Shown one piece after another: positions 26,110 to 35,422 of a stretch of DNA of 64,000 nt. Within the stretch, counting starts at the first letter, position 1, and every line of letters starts with the position of its first letter. Origin of the DNA: Candidatus Electronema sp. GTDB lineage: Bacteria; Desulfobacterota; Desulfobulbia; Desulfobulbales; Desulfobulbaceae. The notes beneath the pieces were generated by a model. It made no database searches. It had not been told where the DNA came from and worked only from the letters and a program-made list of their open reading frames with translations. The stretch spans positions 27,839 through 91,838 of the forward strand of contig JAPEVH010000014.1 of the NCBI GenBank assembly GCA_026645415.1, in the 5' to 3' direction. The position numbers and the translations under genes are program-made.

Positions 26110-26407
26110 GGCTATTGAATAAAAGAAGTTTGTGAGTTGGGGATATATTTGGCAGGCGGTATTTAAGCGCAAAGCAGGGGAAATGTCTACAGGCGAGAGC
26201 AGATTCAGACTTGGCAAGTTTTTTTCCTTATGGTAGATACTGTCGGAGCGAGCAACTTAGGTTATAGTATCTTCTTGCTTAAACAAACGATTCTTTACTT
26301 TACGCTGCATAGAATAGACTTTTTGTTGTCCGAAAAGGTGGACTCGCGTAATGTATTGTTATATTAGAATATCGTATTTTTCGTTGTAGAAAAAAGGAGT
26401 TTTATTT
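26110..26407. promoter_or_regulatory. Divergent promoter region of purB and the CODH operon
   Basis: About 300 AT-rich bases with no gene. The part nearest cooS holds several TATAAT-like stretches (around 26350-26375) and an AAAGGAG ribosome site. A short inverted repeat GTCC-N8-GGAC (about 26329-26344) is present, but it does not match the known CooA or CRP palindromes, so CO-responsive control cannot be claimed. Confidence 0.4.
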
Positions 26408-28312
26408 ATGAAATGTTCGATTGACCCTGCTGTTACTGAAGTGCTGAACAACCATAAAGGCGGTAATAAGCTCAAAACCGCTTGGGACAGATATGAGGCC
26501 CAGCAGCCGCAGTGCGGTTTTGGTGAGCTGGGTGTCTGCTGTCGTCACTGTATGCAAGGCCCCTGCCGCATTGATCCCTTTGGCGAAGGCCCAGACCGAG
26601 GTATCTGTGGGGCAACTGCGGATACCATTGTTGCTCGTGGTGTGGCCAGAGCTGTGGCAGGTGGCACGGCTTCGCATAGCGGCCACGCCCTGCATATCGC
26701 TCATGTGCTGAAAAAAATGTTAGCAGGCAAAACCCCAGACTATGCGATCAAGGACGAGGTCAAGCTCAAGGCCGTGGCTGGCCGCTGTGGTATCGCAATT
26801 GAAGGGCGTTCAAGTAAAGAAATCGCTCAAGACTTGGTAGAAAAGGCTCTGTCCGAGTTTGGCGACAAGGGTGAGGCCCTGACCTGGGCCGCTACGACTG
26901 TCACCAAAGCGAGGCTAGAAACCTTCAGCAAATTAGGCATTGTGCCGACCAGCATTGACGGCACCATCGCCGAAGTCATGCACCGGACTACCTACGGTGT
27001 GGATGCGGATCCGGTCAACATCCTGCTCGGTGCGCTTAAATGTGCAGTAGCAGACTACACGGCCTGTCACTTAGCCACTGATCTTTCTGATATTCTTTTT
27101 GGTACGCCGCAACCAGTGGTTAGTAAAGCCAATCTCGGTGTACTCAAGGAAGATGCGGTCAACATAGCCCTGCATGGTCATAATCCGCTCCTGAGCGATA
27201 TTATTGCCCAAGTTGCCTCTGAGCCAGAAATGATTGCCGAGGCTCAAGCAGCCGGTGCCGCCGGAGGATTGAACGTGGTTGGCATCTGCTGCACTGGTAA
27301 TGAAATCATGATGAGGCACGGCATTCCATTAGCCACCAGCTCAATTTCCCAAGAGGTGGCAATCATGACCGGTGCAATAGACGCAATGGTGGTGGATTAT
27401 CAGTGCATTATGCCTGCCATAGCCACAGCAGCCGAGTGCTTCCATACCAAGGTCATCACGACCATGCCGATTGCCAAAATGCCAGGCGCGGAGCACATAG
27501 CCTTCTCAGATGAGAACGCGGTGGAATGCGCCCGTGCCATCCTCCGCCAAGGGATCGAACGCTTTAAATCCCGCAACCCAGACAAAGTCTGTATTCCGCA
27601 GAAATCTTCAACAGCGATAGCCGGTTTCTCGGCTGAAGCGATTGTCGCAGCACTGGCCAAAGTCAATGCGGACGACCCGCTCAAGCCGTTGATCGACAAT
27701 ATCGTGGCCGGAAATATTCGCGGTATCTGCCTTTTTGCCGGCTGTAACACGGTCAAGGTGCCGCAGGATCACAACTACATCGAGATGGTCAAAAAGCTGC
27801 TGGCTGAGAATGTCCTGATTTTGGCCACAGGCTGTGCTTCTTCAGCCTACGCTCGGCACGGCTTCATGACCTCCGAGGCAACTATTCGATATGCTGGCAA
27901 AGGTTTGGCCGCAGTGCTCACCGTTATTGGCGAAGCTGCCGGATTAGGCGGGCCACTGCCACCGGTACTGCACATGGGTTCTTGCGTAGACAACCCTAGG
28001 GCTGTGGATGTTGCGGTTGCCATTGCCAACAAGCTCGGCGTGGATGTGAGCCAGCTCCCTGTTGTTGCCTCTGCCCCAGAAGCGGTGACGGAAAAGGCGG
28101 TGGCTATTGGCACGTGGGCAGTAGCGGGTGGCCTGCCCACTCATCTTGGCGTGGTGCCGCCGGTACTGGGCAGCAAGCTGGTTACTGAAGTTCTGACTTC
28201 AACAGTCAAAGACCTGTTGGGTGGCTATTTCATTGTTGAGCCAGATCCGGCTAAGGCGGCAGTGGCCCTGCTCACAGTGATTGATGAACGCCGGGCTGGT
28301 CTGGGTCTGTAA
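26408..28312 (+). CDS. cooS: Ni-Fe carbon monoxide dehydrogenase, catalytic subunit
   Basis: 634 residues of the anaerobic CooS type. The D- and B-cluster cysteines C36, C44, C45, C48, C53 and C67 have the same spacing as in Carboxydothermus CooS. C-cluster ligands are recognisable in ALHGHNPLL (His), GICCTGNE, DYQCIMPA, FAGCNTVK, ATGCASSAYARHG and HMGSCVDN. The enzyme oxidises CO to CO2, or the reverse, in the cytoplasm. A CooF-type ferredoxin begins 11 bases downstream and a flavoprotein follows, so electrons likely pass CooS to CooF to NAD(P). No acetyl-CoA synthase or Ech-type hydrogenase is in the window, which favours a redox or detoxification role over carbon fixation. No nickel-insertion gene (cooC) is adjacent. 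Confidence 0.96.
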   Translation: MKCSIDPAVTEVLNNHKGGNKLKTAWDRYEAQQPQCGFGELGVCCRHCMQGPCRIDPFGEGPDRGICGATADTIVARGVARAVAGGTASHSGHALHIAHVLKKMLAGKTPDYAIKDEVKLKAVAGRCGIAIEGRSSKEIAQDLVEKALSEFGDKGEALTWAATTVTKARLETFSKLGIVPTSIDGTIAEVMHRTTYGVDADPVNILLGALKCAVADYTACHLATDLSDILFGTPQPVVSKANLGVLKEDAVNIALHGHNPLLSDIIAQVASEPEMIAEAQAAGAAGGLNVVGICCTGNEIMMRHGIPLATSSISQEVAIMTGAIDAMVVDYQCIMPAIATAAECFHTKVITTMPIAKMPGAEHIAFSDENAVECARAILRQGIERFKSRNPDKVCIPQKSSTAIAGFSAEAIVAALAKVNADDPLKPLIDNIVAGNIRGICLFAGCNTVKVPQDHNYIEMVKKLLAENVLILATGCASSAYARHGFMTSEATIRYAGKGLAAVLTVIGEAAGLGGPLPPVLHMGSCVDNPRAVDVAVAIANKLGVDVSQLPVVASAPEAVTEKAVAIGTWAVAGGLPTHLGVVPPVLGSKLVTEVLTSTVKDLLGGYFIVEPDPAKAAVALLTVIDERRAGLGL

Positions 28313-28323
28313 GGAGGTGGAAC

Positions 28324-28815
28324 ATGCAACTTATTTATGTGCAGACTGACCGCTGTCTTGGTTGTCGAACCTGTGAAATCCAATGCCGGGTTGAGCACGC
28401 TGAGGAGAAAAACCTCTTCGCCGCAATTCGCCAGATTCATCCGCCGAAAAAACGACTTTTTATTGAGCAGCAGGGGAAGGTAAAAGCACCAATCCTCTGC
28501 CATCACTGTGATGACTCGCCCTGCATGGCTGCCTGCATAACAGGCAGTCTGTATCGAGATGAACACGGGATTGTCCAGCGCAAAGACGAGCTTTGCATTG
28601 GCTGCTGGTCTTGCATTATGGCCTGTCCTTTTGGTGTGGTAGCCCGTGATGCAGATGTGCATGTGGCCGTGAAATGCGACCGCTGCCCAGATCGGGAAAT
28701 TCCAGCTTGCGTGGCCTCCTGCCCAACCAAAGCTCTGCGCTTGGTTGATGCGGATCAGCTGTCCAAAGAGCGGCGACAGGAAATTTTGTTCAGGGGAAGC
28801 TCATTGGCTGAGTAA
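28324..28815 (+). CDS. cooF: CooF-type ferredoxin with four [4Fe-4S] clusters
   Basis: 163 residues with four cysteine groups: CLGCRTCEIQC, CHHCDDSPCMAAC, CIGCWSCIMAC and CDRCPDREIPACVASC. The 16 ligands are enough for four [4Fe-4S] clusters. The pattern is that of CooF, HycB and DmsB electron-transfer subunits, and the position right after cooS makes CooF the best name. GGAGGT stands 5 bases before the start. It carries electrons between CODH and the flavoprotein encoded next. Confidence 0.9.
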   Translation: MQLIYVQTDRCLGCRTCEIQCRVEHAEEKNLFAAIRQIHPPKKRLFIEQQGKVKAPILCHHCDDSPCMAACITGSLYRDEHGIVQRKDELCIGCWSCIMACPFGVVARDADVHVAVKCDRCPDREIPACVASCPTKALRLVDADQLSKERRQEILFRGSSLAE

Positions 28816-28861
28816 AGAATTCCCCAGTTCTACGATTATTTTTTGCAAGTTAGAGGGCTAC

Positions 28862-30088
28862 GTGGAATATTTGATTGTGGGTGGCTCGATAGCCGCTGCC
28901 TCAGCTTTAACCGCCATCCGTAAAAACACCCCACAGGCAGAAGTTCGGGTGGTGGCTGATGAACCGGTTCCATTCTATTATCGACCACTCATCCCCTATT
29001 TGCTGGACGGCAGCCGCACCGCAGATGAAATTCTCTTTGCTGAGCATCCGCCCACTGTGTTGGGAGCAGAGCTGCTACATGACCAGTGTATTGGCGTTGA
29101 GTCAAAACAGCATCTCGTGAGATTGAGATCAGGACGAGAACTGCGCTACGGTAAATTGCTTTTAGCTGCTGGTGGCGCACCGGTGATGCTGCTAGACGAT
29201 TTACCGGGCGCAAAAAGTGAAGGTGTCTTTGCTTTACGCAGCTTAGATGATGCCGTCAAAATCAGGCAGTATCTGCTTCATTGCAAAACTGTTGCCATAA
29301 TTGGTGGCGGTCTGGTTGGGATCAAAGCTGCTGAAGCCCTGTTTCGAGCTGGCTTGTCAGTTACCGTGATTGAGCAGCAGCCGCATATCCTAGCGCTGCG
29401 GGCAGATTCTTTTGCAGCAGATGCAATCGCCGAACGGCTCCGAAGTAAAGGCATGACGCTTCTGACTGAAGAAGATTCAGAAGAAATCGTGACCTCAGCA
29501 GGAAAAGTCAATACTCTTCGCCTTGCTTCAGGCCGTACTGTCACTGCTGATATGGTTATTCTAGCAGTAGGCGTGAAACCAAATATCGACTTTCTTAAAA
29601 ATGCTGGTCTGGAGATAGAACACGGTATCGTGGTAAATCAACAGATGCAAAGCTCGGTACCAGACATCTATGCCGCAGGTGATCTTATTCAGTTTATTGA
29701 TCAGGCTGATGGTAAAACAGTTGTAAGCGGACTTTGGAGCAATGCTGTGCACAGTGGCAGGGTAGCAGGTTGTTGTATGAGCGGTGGCCGCGCTGTTCTG
29801 CCGCCTTTGCTTTCTGTGATGAACAGCACAGAAATCGCTGGACTACCTCTGCTTTCGGCAGGTGTGTTAGATGATCCTCAAGGCCGATATACTGTTTTTG
29901 CCGAAGCCTGTGGCAACAGTTACCGCAAACTGCTCTTTGATCAGAATCGCTTGGTTGGCATGATCTTTCTTGGCCAAACAGAACGGGCTGGGGTCTATGC
30001 TAACCTGATTCGCTGCCAGATTCCGCTTGAAAAATCTCGTAGAGAACAGCTTGTACGAGAGGTGATGGGCGCAATCAAGAGAGTCTGA
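28862..30088 (+). CDS. FAD/NAD(P)-dependent oxidoreductase of the CODH operon
   Basis: 409 residues from the GTG at 28862 (VEYLIVGGSIAAASA), which has GAGGG 5 bases upstream; an earlier start would overlap cooF. It has two dinucleotide-binding folds: FAD motif IVGGSIAAAS at the N-terminus and NAD(P) motif IIGGGLVGIKAAEAL near residue 145, then IYAAGDLI binding FAD. This fits the nitrite-reductase-like or NADH-rubredoxin-reductase-like flavoproteins found beside cooS and cooF in several CO-oxidising bacteria, where they are thought to reduce NAD(P)+. No redox-active disulphide pair is seen. Confidence 0.88.
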   Translation: MEYLIVGGSIAAASALTAIRKNTPQAEVRVVADEPVPFYYRPLIPYLLDGSRTADEILFAEHPPTVLGAELLHDQCIGVESKQHLVRLRSGRELRYGKLLLAAGGAPVMLLDDLPGAKSEGVFALRSLDDAVKIRQYLLHCKTVAIIGGGLVGIKAAEALFRAGLSVTVIEQQPHILALRADSFAADAIAERLRSKGMTLLTEEDSEEIVTSAGKVNTLRLASGRTVTADMVILAVGVKPNIDFLKNAGLEIEHGIVVNQQMQSSVPDIYAAGDLIQFIDQADGKTVVSGLWSNAVHSGRVAGCCMSGGRAVLPPLLSVMNSTEIAGLPLLSAGVLDDPQGRYTVFAEACGNSYRKLLFDQNRLVGMIFLGQTERAGVYANLIRCQIPLEKSRREQLVREVMGAIKRV

Positions 30089-30141
30089 GACGTTCTGGCC
30101 TCTGTCCAATTTTTTCCCCGTCCGCAGAATTATTGTTCACA

Positions 30142-30164
30142 ACTATCAAATACCACTTGATAGT
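30142..30164 (+). promoter_or_regulatory. Palindrome between CODH operon and AICAR transformylase
   Basis: ACTATCAA-N7-TTGATAGT is a perfect 8-bp inverted repeat followed by a short T run. It lies 53 bases after the flavoprotein stop and 27 before the next start, so it could end the CODH operon or act as an operator for the next gene. Confidence 0.55.
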
Positions 30165-30191
30165 ACTTTTTCAACTACCGGAGCAAACTGT

Positions 30192-31481
30192 ATGAGCGAC
30201 CTAAAAAAGATGTACTCAACCATTCTTGGCGATTCCTTTCCAATGGAAATGACTATTTCTTTTGGTGAGCAAACCCTAGTCTATCGCAAGCGAACATGGG
30301 CAATTCCGCAGGGAGATGGCAGTGTTGATGAGCGCGGCCTGCGTTATGGTGAAAACCCAGATCAAGAGGCTGCCTTGTATGAATTAGTCAACGGTAACCT
30401 TGTGCTTGGCGACTGCAAATTTATTGAGCCGGGTAATGCCTTGGTCAGTGGTATCAAAGTAGAGGATATGCTCCAAGTGGGTAAGCATCCTGGAAAAATC
30501 AACTTGACCGATGTGGATAATGGTCTGAATATCATCAAATATTTGATGGACAAACCCGCTGCCGTTATCCTCAAGCACAACAATCCCTGCGGTGCAGCAC
30601 TTGGCACCTGTTTAGCAAATGCCTATAACCGAGCGAATCGGGCTGACCGAATTGCTGCTTTCGGCGGGGCAGTGATTGTTAACAGGGCCTTGGATAAGGA
30701 AACTGCCGAGCTGATGAGCCAGAATTATTTAGAAGTAGTCTGTGCGCCAGACTTTGAGGACGGCACTTTGGAAATCCTTGCCAAGGCGAAAAATCTGCGG
30801 GTCATTCGCATGGATGGTATTGCTAAGTTGGCGGAGTTTGAAAAATATCGCTTTGTTGACTTCAAATCTTTGATTGACGGTGGCATTATTCTCCAGCAGT
30901 CAGCAGTTAATTCCATTCGCTCTGCTGCGGATCTAAAACCAGCAGTTGCGACATGGAAAGGCAAAGAGTACCGCTGTGAACGTCAGCCTACACAGCAGGA
31001 GCTGGATGACATGATCTTTGGTTGGGCTGTGGAGCATGGCGTGACCTCCAACTCAGTTATCTATGTCAAGGATGGTTGCACTACCGGTATTGGCACTGGC
31101 GAGCAAGATCGGGTTGGCGTGGCAGAAATTGCGGTTTACAAGGCGTATGTAAAATATGCAGACATCACCTGCTTTGACCGTTTTGGTATTCCTTATGCCG
31201 ATCTGGCACTCGAAGTATCTCAGGGTAAGCGGGATGCAGCAGATAAAGAGGAAATTGATGCGAAGGTAAAAGCAGATAAGGCTGGATTGCCCGGCTCTAT
31301 CATGATCTCAGATGCTTTTTTCCCTTTCCGCGATGGAGCAGATGTAGGTATTCGTGAAGGAATCGGGGCTATTCTTCAGGCAGGTGGCTCAATGCGAGAT
31401 TATGCTTCCATTGAAGCCTGTAATGAGGCTAACCCGCAGGTAGCGATGATGTTTACTGGCCAGCGGTCATTTAAACATTGA
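30192..31481 (+). CDS. purH: AICAR formyltransferase, stand-alone PurH C-terminal domain type
   Basis: 429 residues with AICAR transformylase signatures RYGENPDQEAALYE and KHNNPCGAA, plus FRDGADVGIREGIGAILQAGG and the end MMFTGQRSFKH. The N-terminal IMP cyclohydrolase domain of ordinary PurH is absent; instead about 50 unfamiliar residues precede the transformylase part. The enzyme formylates AICAR with 10-formyl-THF. The cyclohydrolase must be encoded elsewhere. Separate transformylase proteins of this kind are known in anaerobic Desulfobacterota. A long perfect hairpin follows the stop. Confidence 0.88.
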   Translation: MSDLKKMYSTILGDSFPMEMTISFGEQTLVYRKRTWAIPQGDGSVDERGLRYGENPDQEAALYELVNGNLVLGDCKFIEPGNALVSGIKVEDMLQVGKHPGKINLTDVDNGLNIIKYLMDKPAAVILKHNNPCGAALGTCLANAYNRANRADRIAAFGGAVIVNRALDKETAELMSQNYLEVVCAPDFEDGTLEILAKAKNLRVIRMDGIAKLAEFEKYRFVDFKSLIDGGIILQQSAVNSIRSAADLKPAVATWKGKEYRCERQPTQQELDDMIFGWAVEHGVTSNSVIYVKDGCTTGIGTGEQDRVGVAEIAVYKAYVKYADITCFDRFGIPYADLALEVSQGKRDAADKEEIDAKVKADKAGLPGSIMISDAFFPFRDGADVGIREGIGAILQAGGSMRDYASIEACNEANPQVAMMFTGQRSFKH

Positions 31482-31502
31482 AGTAACAAAGGATTACAAG
31501 AA

Positions 31503-31544
31503 ATACTACTTACAGCAATATAAACATATTGCTGTAAGTAGTAT
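31503..31544. terminator. 19-bp perfect hairpin at a convergent junction
   Basis: A 19-bp perfect stem starting ATACTACTTACAGC with loop AAAC lies between two convergent stop codons. There is no immediate T run on the + strand, but the stem is strong enough to be a bidirectional terminator. Confidence 0.8.
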
Positions 31545-31557
31545 GATTCGGCAATTT

Positions 31558-31917
31558 TTAATTGCTGTTCACACTAAAGCCGACAATATATGTATTTGTC
31601 GGATTACCAATATATAAGGAATAGGATACAGTTTTGCCATCTGACAAAGCAGTTAATGCTGCTGCGGCTTTTCCATCTGGATCTGTAGTTTTGTGGAAAT
31701 AATATCTACCACTAAGCGTGGTATCACTGGTGCATGTAACGTCGATCCATCTTATGTTATAGATATCTGCTGCTCCTACTTTGGTAGCAGCATCCAGATC
31801 ACCAGAACCGACAGCAGTGAGAGTACCCGATGTGCAGATGGTAGAAGCAGCAAAACTTGCTGTTGCCAGCATTAGTGCAGCAACTCCAACGAGTCCAGAT
31901 ATAATTTGCTTTTTCAT
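31558..31917 (-). CDS. Small secreted protein of unknown function
   Basis: 119 residues with a clear signal peptide (MKKQIISGLVGVAALMLATASFA). The mature part has two cysteines (STICTSG and DVTCTSD), which could form a disulphide, and is Thr/Ser/Ala-rich and probably all-beta (SGRYYFHKTT, VSYSLYIGNPTNTYIVGF). A small periplasmic or secreted beta protein; family not recognised. A GGAG ribosome site precedes it, and about 300 bases with no gene lie upstream. Confidence 0.8.
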   Translation of the reverse strand: MKKQIISGLVGVAALMLATASFAASTICTSGTLTAVGSGDLDAATKVGAADIYNIRWIDVTCTSDTTLSGRYYFHKTTDPDGKAAAALTALSDGKTVSYSLYIGNPTNTYIVGFSVNSN

Positions 31918-32233
31918 TTTAGCATCCTCCGTATTGTGTTGTTTTGTCCAATCTCGATAGAGAGATTCATAATTTATAGACTTACTTTTTTATACTGCGG
32001 AACCACTCACTCTGTCAACTTTACAAAGAAATACCATAATGTCAAGGAAAATATATATTATAAACTGTTATTTGCTGATCAAGCAAGTGTGGAATATTGA
32101 CTTTTTTTTGATATAGCTGTAGCAACACAAACTGATCACATACACAACCAAGTTTAGCAAGCTGTTACTACAGGAAATATTTGTATCATTTCGTCTGCTA
32201 AACTTGGAGAAAATACGTGTCAACTAACAGGCC
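31918..32233. other. Intergenic region without recognised gene
   Basis: About 315 very AT-rich bases between two - strand genes. It should hold the promoter of the small secreted protein and the terminator of the bamA unit. I see no clear hairpin or RNA gene. Confidence 0.4.
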
Positions 32234-32647
32234 CTAAGAAACCTCTGCTGGATACCAAAGCGTTACTGTTGCGTAGCCGTTTCTACAGGCTGTAGCAGCA
32301 ATCTGACTTCTGGCGGATTGTGCGTCCGACAAGGAACTGAGTAACTCGGCAATACCCTGATACATCTCCTCATGATAGCAGGTGGTATCGGCTGAATCAG
32401 CAATGACGTTAACATCACCTTTAAGCCAGCCAGAGAGTTTTCGTATTGGTGCTAGGGTAATGGTTGTTTCTGGATAATAGACCACTGCTCTGGCTATGCC
32501 GCCGATGATGTTGCTCATTGCAATCTTGGCGTATTCTGCCCGTAGCCCCAGTTCCTCCATTTTTTGCGTCACGCTTTGCTCTAACTCGGTAATACCTGCC
32601 CGCCCATCAAGATGAGACTCAAAAGCCTCATACGTCCATGTGGTCAT
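32234..32647 (-). CDS. Hypothetical protein downstream of bamA
   Basis: 137 residues, no signal peptide or membrane helix. The frame has normal codon use and lies 26 bases after the bamA stop, so it is probably the distal gene of the same transcript. The sequence (MTTWTYEAFESHLDGRAGI, IARAVVYYPETTITLAPI and YATVTLWYPAEVS) contains a central helix pair and short strands but matches no family I know. A cytoplasmic product is expected. Confidence 0.65.
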   Translation of the reverse strand: MTTWTYEAFESHLDGRAGITELEQSVTQKMEELGLRAEYAKIAMSNIIGGIARAVVYYPETTITLAPIRKLSGWLKGDVNVIADSADTTCYHEEMYQGIAELLSSLSDAQSARSQIAATACRNGYATVTLWYPAEVS

Positions 32648-32673
32648 TTATGTTGCTCTGCTCCTTTAATTTT

Positions 32674-35340
32674 TCAGAAACTGCCGCCCATAGCAAAATC
32701 CCACTGGGCTTCTTCATCGCCTGCTTGAGAGTCCAGATTATAGCCCCAGACAATACGGAGTGGCCCCATTGGTGACAACCAGTTAACGCCTAAGCCGGCA
32801 GATTTTTTCATGCTGCTAAGATCCCAGTTATCATCTTGGGCATAGACATTACCAAAGTCGCTGAAGACAAGCCCACGCACGCCGGCATCTTTGATGAGAG
32901 GGAAATACAGTTCCAGATTAGCAAACCACATCTTGTCGCCGCCGTATTTCTCGCCATTGTCGGCATTGATTGGACTGATGGTGGACGACTTAAAGCCACG
33001 GATTGAATTCATGCCGCCAAGATAGAAGTTATCATACACTGGCAGCTTACCATCCTCGTTCTCAAAAGCCTTTCCTGCACTCAACCTGCCGTGGAATACG
33101 GTTGAGAATGGAAGTGGATGATACCAGCCGCTAGATGCCTCTACTTTGGTGTACTCAGCTTCGCCGCCAAAAATACCACCTGCATATTCAACGCTTATGC
33201 TGTTTTTGGAGCCAGAATCTGTGTTGAAAAGTTTATCTCTGGTATCACGAACAAAGGACAGCTTAAATGCACTGGTGATGTTGATCTTGGCTGATTCAAG
33301 GATATAGGCAGAAGCGTCCTCAGAAATATCTTTCAAGGTGGTATCAGTCCAACTATAGCCGTAATAAATCCGCCACTCTTCAATCAGATGATGACCAAGC
33401 CGCAGACCGCCGCCTTTAGACGACTTAGTGTAGTCTGTATACTCGCGCTCCCAGTTAAAGGCATCAACGCCTGCGGAAACTCTGGAATCAAAAATACGTG
33501 GATCTGTGTAAGAGAGGTTGTACTTGGTGGTTACCGAGCTGAGATTAGCAGTAAAGGAAAGCCGGGTGCCAAGACCAAGGAAGTTATCCTCAGATATTTC
33601 ACCCATAAACATCAGTTTATCAGACGAGGAGTAGCCCGCCCCAATACTGAACTGACCTGTGGCCCGCTCTTTGACCGCAACTAAGACATCCATCTGTCCC
33701 CCGTCTGCCGTTGGCTTGGGCATAACGTTGACATCTTCAAAAAAGCCAAGCCGGTTGAGCTTTTTCACGGAGTCGCGTAATGCCTTTGAGTTGAATGTGC
33801 CGCCTTCCTCAACTGCTAAATCCCGACGGATAACATTGTCTCTGGTGCGGGTATTGCCTTGGATTTCCACCCGGTTAACAGTAACTAAGTTACCCCGATC
33901 TATTTTGAGGAGCAGATCTATGGTCTTATTTTCTGCTGATTTTTTAACCTTTGGATCAATCTCTGCAAAGGCATAGCCCTGTTCAGCGTACAAATCCGTC
34001 AGCTTGAGAATATCATCATGGAGAACTTTCCGATTGAAAAATTGCTCCTTGCGAATGTCTAGCATGGCAAGCAGCTCTTCCCGGCTCTTAAGCAGGTCGC
34101 CGTCCACATCAATTGAGCCGAGCTTATAACGGGGGCCTTCTTCAATCGTAAAGGTGATCAGCAGGTCATTGCCGTTCTGATTCACTTCTGGTTCTGCTAC
34201 TTTGGCATCAATAAAGCCATGATTGCTGTAGAAAACTGCTAGTCGGTCGGCATCCTGCCGCAGAACATCCATTTTTAGGGTGCCAGTGCCGGTAATCCAC
34301 GATGAATACCACTTCCATGTCCCGGTCTCAATCTCCCCTTTGAGTTCACTAGCCTCAAAGGACGTATTGCCCACAAAGCGGATGTCAGCAACAGACATTT
34401 TACCGCCCTCGTTGATGTCGAAAACTACGGCTGCGCTCTGCGGCTCTGGATGTTCCACCTTGAAACTGACTTTGGCGGAATAATAGCCTTTGCTCCTATA
34501 CAGTTCCCTGATTTTTTTAACCGCATCATTGAGCGCAGCAGGATTAAGAATGGTGTTGGCCTTGACCCCAGCAGCATCCTGCACATCCTTCTCATCCAGC
34601 TCTTTTAAGCCGGAAAAGGTAACTTTGCTGATCAGCGGCTTTTCCTGCACCCGGAAGGTTACTTTTTTCCCTTTGGCCGAGTCATCAACCTCAATGCTGA
34701 CATTGTCAAAATAGCCCATGCTGAAGATTGCTTTCAGATCACGCCGGAGATTGTCTGGGCTGTAGACATCGCCTGGCTTAGTTTCGATCTTGCCTAAGAT
34801 CGCCCCAGAGTCAATTCGTTTATTGCCTGCTGGAGCAACTGAGGCAATGATCAAACCTTTGCTCGTGCGGCTCAGTACCTCAGCAAAAATGCCTTCAAGT
34901 ACCGTCGGGAGATCAGCAACAGAGGAACCTTCTTTATAGGCGGTTTGCGGCTTGCTTGGCTCTAGTAAATCAATGATCTGCATGTCAACGGAAATCCGTC
35001 CGCCAATGACAGTGAGGCTACCAACTGCCGCGTAGTCCATGCCGCTGTGCTCCAAAGCCTTACTTAAAGAAGCCGCCGCTGGTGGCCACGTCCCTTGGTA
35101 ATCTAAGAGATCTTCTGCGGCAGAGCGAGAAAGCATGGTAAAGTTTCTTGCAGTCAAGACAGATTCCAAGTCCATGTCTGCCTGATGCGCCATCACATTG
35201 CTGTCGGTCGCATTGATCTTCAACGGCAGAAACAGAGTGTTCTGCTTCGCGGCCACGGCATTTCCGCTGGCAAAAAAGCAGAGGAGCAAGGCGAGCAAGA
35301 GAAGAGGAAACTGCGAATGGATGGGACGATTCATGAGCAA
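32674..35340 (-). CDS. bamA: Outer membrane assembly factor BamA with extra N-terminal domain
   Basis: 888 residues, longer than the usual 750-810. A signal peptide ends near ANAVAA-type residues 28-30. About 35-165 form a TolB/FlgO-like domain (NTLFLPLKINATDS, ALEHSGMDYAAVGSLTVIGG, VDMQIIDL), followed by five POTRA repeats (from IIASVAPAGNKRI to about 560) and a 16-strand Omp85 barrel with conserved GGMNSIRGF and the terminal Phe in GGSF. BamA inserts beta-barrel proteins in the outer membrane. An N-terminal TolB-like extension occurs in some Desulfobacterota BamA and might replace part of the lipoprotein contacts. Confidence 0.93.
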   Translation of the reverse strand: MLMNRPIHSQFPLLLLALLLCFFASGNAVAAKQNTLFLPLKINATDSNVMAHQADMDLESVLTARNFTMLSRSAAEDLLDYQGTWPPAAASLSKALEHSGMDYAAVGSLTVIGGRISVDMQIIDLLEPSKPQTAYKEGSSVADLPTVLEGIFAEVLSRTSKGLIIASVAPAGNKRIDSGAILGKIETKPGDVYSPDNLRRDLKAIFSMGYFDNVSIEVDDSAKGKKVTFRVQEKPLISKVTFSGLKELDEKDVQDAAGVKANTILNPAALNDAVKKIRELYRSKGYYSAKVSFKVEHPEPQSAAVVFDINEGGKMSVADIRFVGNTSFEASELKGEIETGTWKWYSSWITGTGTLKMDVLRQDADRLAVFYSNHGFIDAKVAEPEVNQNGNDLLITFTIEEGPRYKLGSIDVDGDLLKSREELLAMLDIRKEQFFNRKVLHDDILKLTDLYAEQGYAFAEIDPKVKKSAENKTIDLLLKIDRGNLVTVNRVEIQGNTRTRDNVIRRDLAVEEGGTFNSKALRDSVKKLNRLGFFEDVNVMPKPTADGGQMDVLVAVKERATGQFSIGAGYSSSDKLMFMGEISEDNFLGLGTRLSFTANLSSVTTKYNLSYTDPRIFDSRVSAGVDAFNWEREYTDYTKSSKGGGLRLGHHLIEEWRIYYGYSWTDTTLKDISEDASAYILESAKINITSAFKLSFVRDTRDKLFNTDSGSKNSISVEYAGGIFGGEAEYTKVEASSGWYHPLPFSTVFHGRLSAGKAFENEDGKLPVYDNFYLGGMNSIRGFKSSTISPINADNGEKYGGDKMWFANLELYFPLIKDAGVRGLVFSDFGNVYAQDDNWDLSSMKKSAGLGVNWLSPMGPLRIVWGYNLDSQAGDEEAQWDFAMGGSF

Positions 35341-35422
35341 GTCCTATATCTAATGTTAAAGAATATATTGTTCAGAAGATAAAAAATATTATGCCACGTG
35401 CGAGACTGATTTGGCAAAGAAA

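Noticed and set aside
26329..26344. CooA/CRP-type binding site before cooS
   Set aside because: The inverted repeat has 4-bp arms and does not match the known CooA palindrome.
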